DNA of 6,970 nt from Glaciecola sp038744645 (GTDB lineage: Bacteria; Pseudomonadota; Gammaproteobacteria; Enterobacterales; Alteromonadaceae). Each line of letters starts with the position of its first letter. Position 1 is the stretch's first letter. The position numbers and the translations under genes were made by a program. The notes under the pieces are model-generated. The model saw only the letters and a list, made by a program, of their open reading frames with translations. It was not told the origin of the DNA and searched no databases. The stretch spans positions 1 to 6,970 of the forward strand of contig JBCDMA010000206.1 in assembly GCA_038744645.1 (NCBI GenBank), written 5' to 3'. Below, piece after piece: positions 6,369 to 6,970 of the stretch.

Positions 6369-6927
6369 TCATTGCATTCTCAAGACAGCTCATGGCTTTA
6401 CTCAGGTGATAAACGACGGCTGTTCTACCTATTTCCAGCTGCCTCGCAATCTCTGACAAAGAGAGCCCATGTAACCTGTGCAGAATGAGAATTCTTCGCT
6501 GAACGGGCGACATTGTGGAAATGGTTGCGTCAACACGTTTTAACTGTTCCTTATTTATAGTGACGCGTTCGGGGTCAAAAATATCAACAGACGGCGCATT
6601 TTTTTCTATCGTTTGCGATTTGGCGTACTTTGAACGCACGCTTTGCTTTCTGCTTTCCGTGATAATGATATTTCTAGAGCAGGTCCACATGAATGCTTCT
6701 AAATCTTTGATTTGGTCCGGATTGGGGTGTTTAAGAATATTAATGAAGGCTTGTTGAACAACATCTTCCGGGTCAGGAGGACCTTTGCCGTAAGTGGCTT
6801 TAAGTGAGTCTACAAGCCGCTTGCCACCAAGTCGAAAAAACTCGGAAATTCGACTTGATGGCGTAACAGAATCATTTTTTTGAACGCAACTATCAACGTA
6901 TTTATTTTCTCTTTTATCGAACTTCAT
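6331..6927 (-). CDS. ECF sigma factor, FecI-like
   Basis: The 198 residues are a normal ECF length. The sigma-2 domain spans about 30-97, with DPEDVVQQAFINIL at 52-65 (the family's core-binding helix) and LEAFMWTCSRNIIITESRK at 76-94 (the -10 recognition helix). The sigma-4 domain spans about 126-184: MSPVQRRILILHRLHGLSLSEIARQL, then a helix-turn-helix recognition segment EIGRTAVVYHLSKAM ending near 179, which should bind the -35 element. It directs RNA polymerase to a small regulon, here probably the receptor and comB-like genes downstream. Its activity should be controlled by the overlapping FecR gene. The ATG at 6927 has only a weak ribosome binding site, but no other Met occurs before residue 80, which is inside the sigma-2 domain. 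The 43 bases upstream inside the window do not show a convincing promoter or Fur box; regulation probably lies beyond the right edge. Confidence 0.93.
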   Translation of the reverse strand: MKFDKRENKYVDSCVQKNDSVTPSSRISEFFRLGGKRLVDSLKATYGKGPPDPEDVVQQAFINILKHPNPDQIKDLEAFMWTCSRNIIITESRKQSVRSKYAKSQTIEKNAPSVDIFDPERVTINKEQLKRVDATISTMSPVQRRILILHRLHGLSLSEIARQLEIGRTAVVYHLSKAMSCLENAMNAQPSRDDGCDQ

Positions 6928-6970
6928 TATTGAGATTTTAACTAACTGCTAGCGAATTACATGACAATGA

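Noticed and set aside
6928..6970. Promoter or Fur box upstream of the sigma gene
   Set aside because: TTGTCA is present on the minus strand, but no -10 box fits at a normal distance and no convincing Fur-like repeat is seen. The window ends too soon to judge.

Overview
The window looks like a stretch of a Gram-negative chromosome devoted to outer-membrane uptake. It holds two TonB-dependent receptors, an ECF sigma factor with its FecR-type membrane regulator, and a small ComB-family (2-phosphosulfolactate phosphatase-like) enzyme. The AT-leaning composition and the protein style suggest a marine gammaproteobacterium, perhaps near Alteromonadales. That placement is an impression from the sequence, not a phylogenetic result.

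Layout: bases 1-2025 (+) are a TonB-dependent receptor cut by the left edge just before its TonB box and otherwise intact. A 77-bp convergent gap follows. Everything else is on the minus strand and reads right to left: ECF sigma factor (6927-6331), overlapping FecR (6368-5337), a 140-bp gap with a 9-bp palindrome and a 9-bp direct repeat, an STN-domain siderophore-type receptor (5196-2841), a 48-bp gap, and the ComB-like gene (2792-2103). No stretch longer than 300 bases lacks a gene, and I see no tRNA, rRNA, CRISPR array or insertion sequence.

How it works together: sigma-FecR-receptor is the classical FecI/FecR/FecA cell-surface signalling arrangement. Ligand binding to the receptor is sensed through its N-terminal STN domain by the periplasmic part of FecR, and the released sigma factor then transcribes the receptor gene and anything downstream. 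The ComB-like gene has the position of a cargo gene in that transcript, which is an uncommon partner.

The main surprise is that the receptor gene is split by a frameshift exactly at a run of eight G on the coding strand (4422-4429). Seven G would restore a 784-residue receptor with an uninterrupted plug motif. The run may be a phase-variation switch, a recent inactivating mutation or a homopolymer sequencing error. The sequence alone cannot decide between these, but the position and the otherwise clean frames make it the most interesting point in the window.
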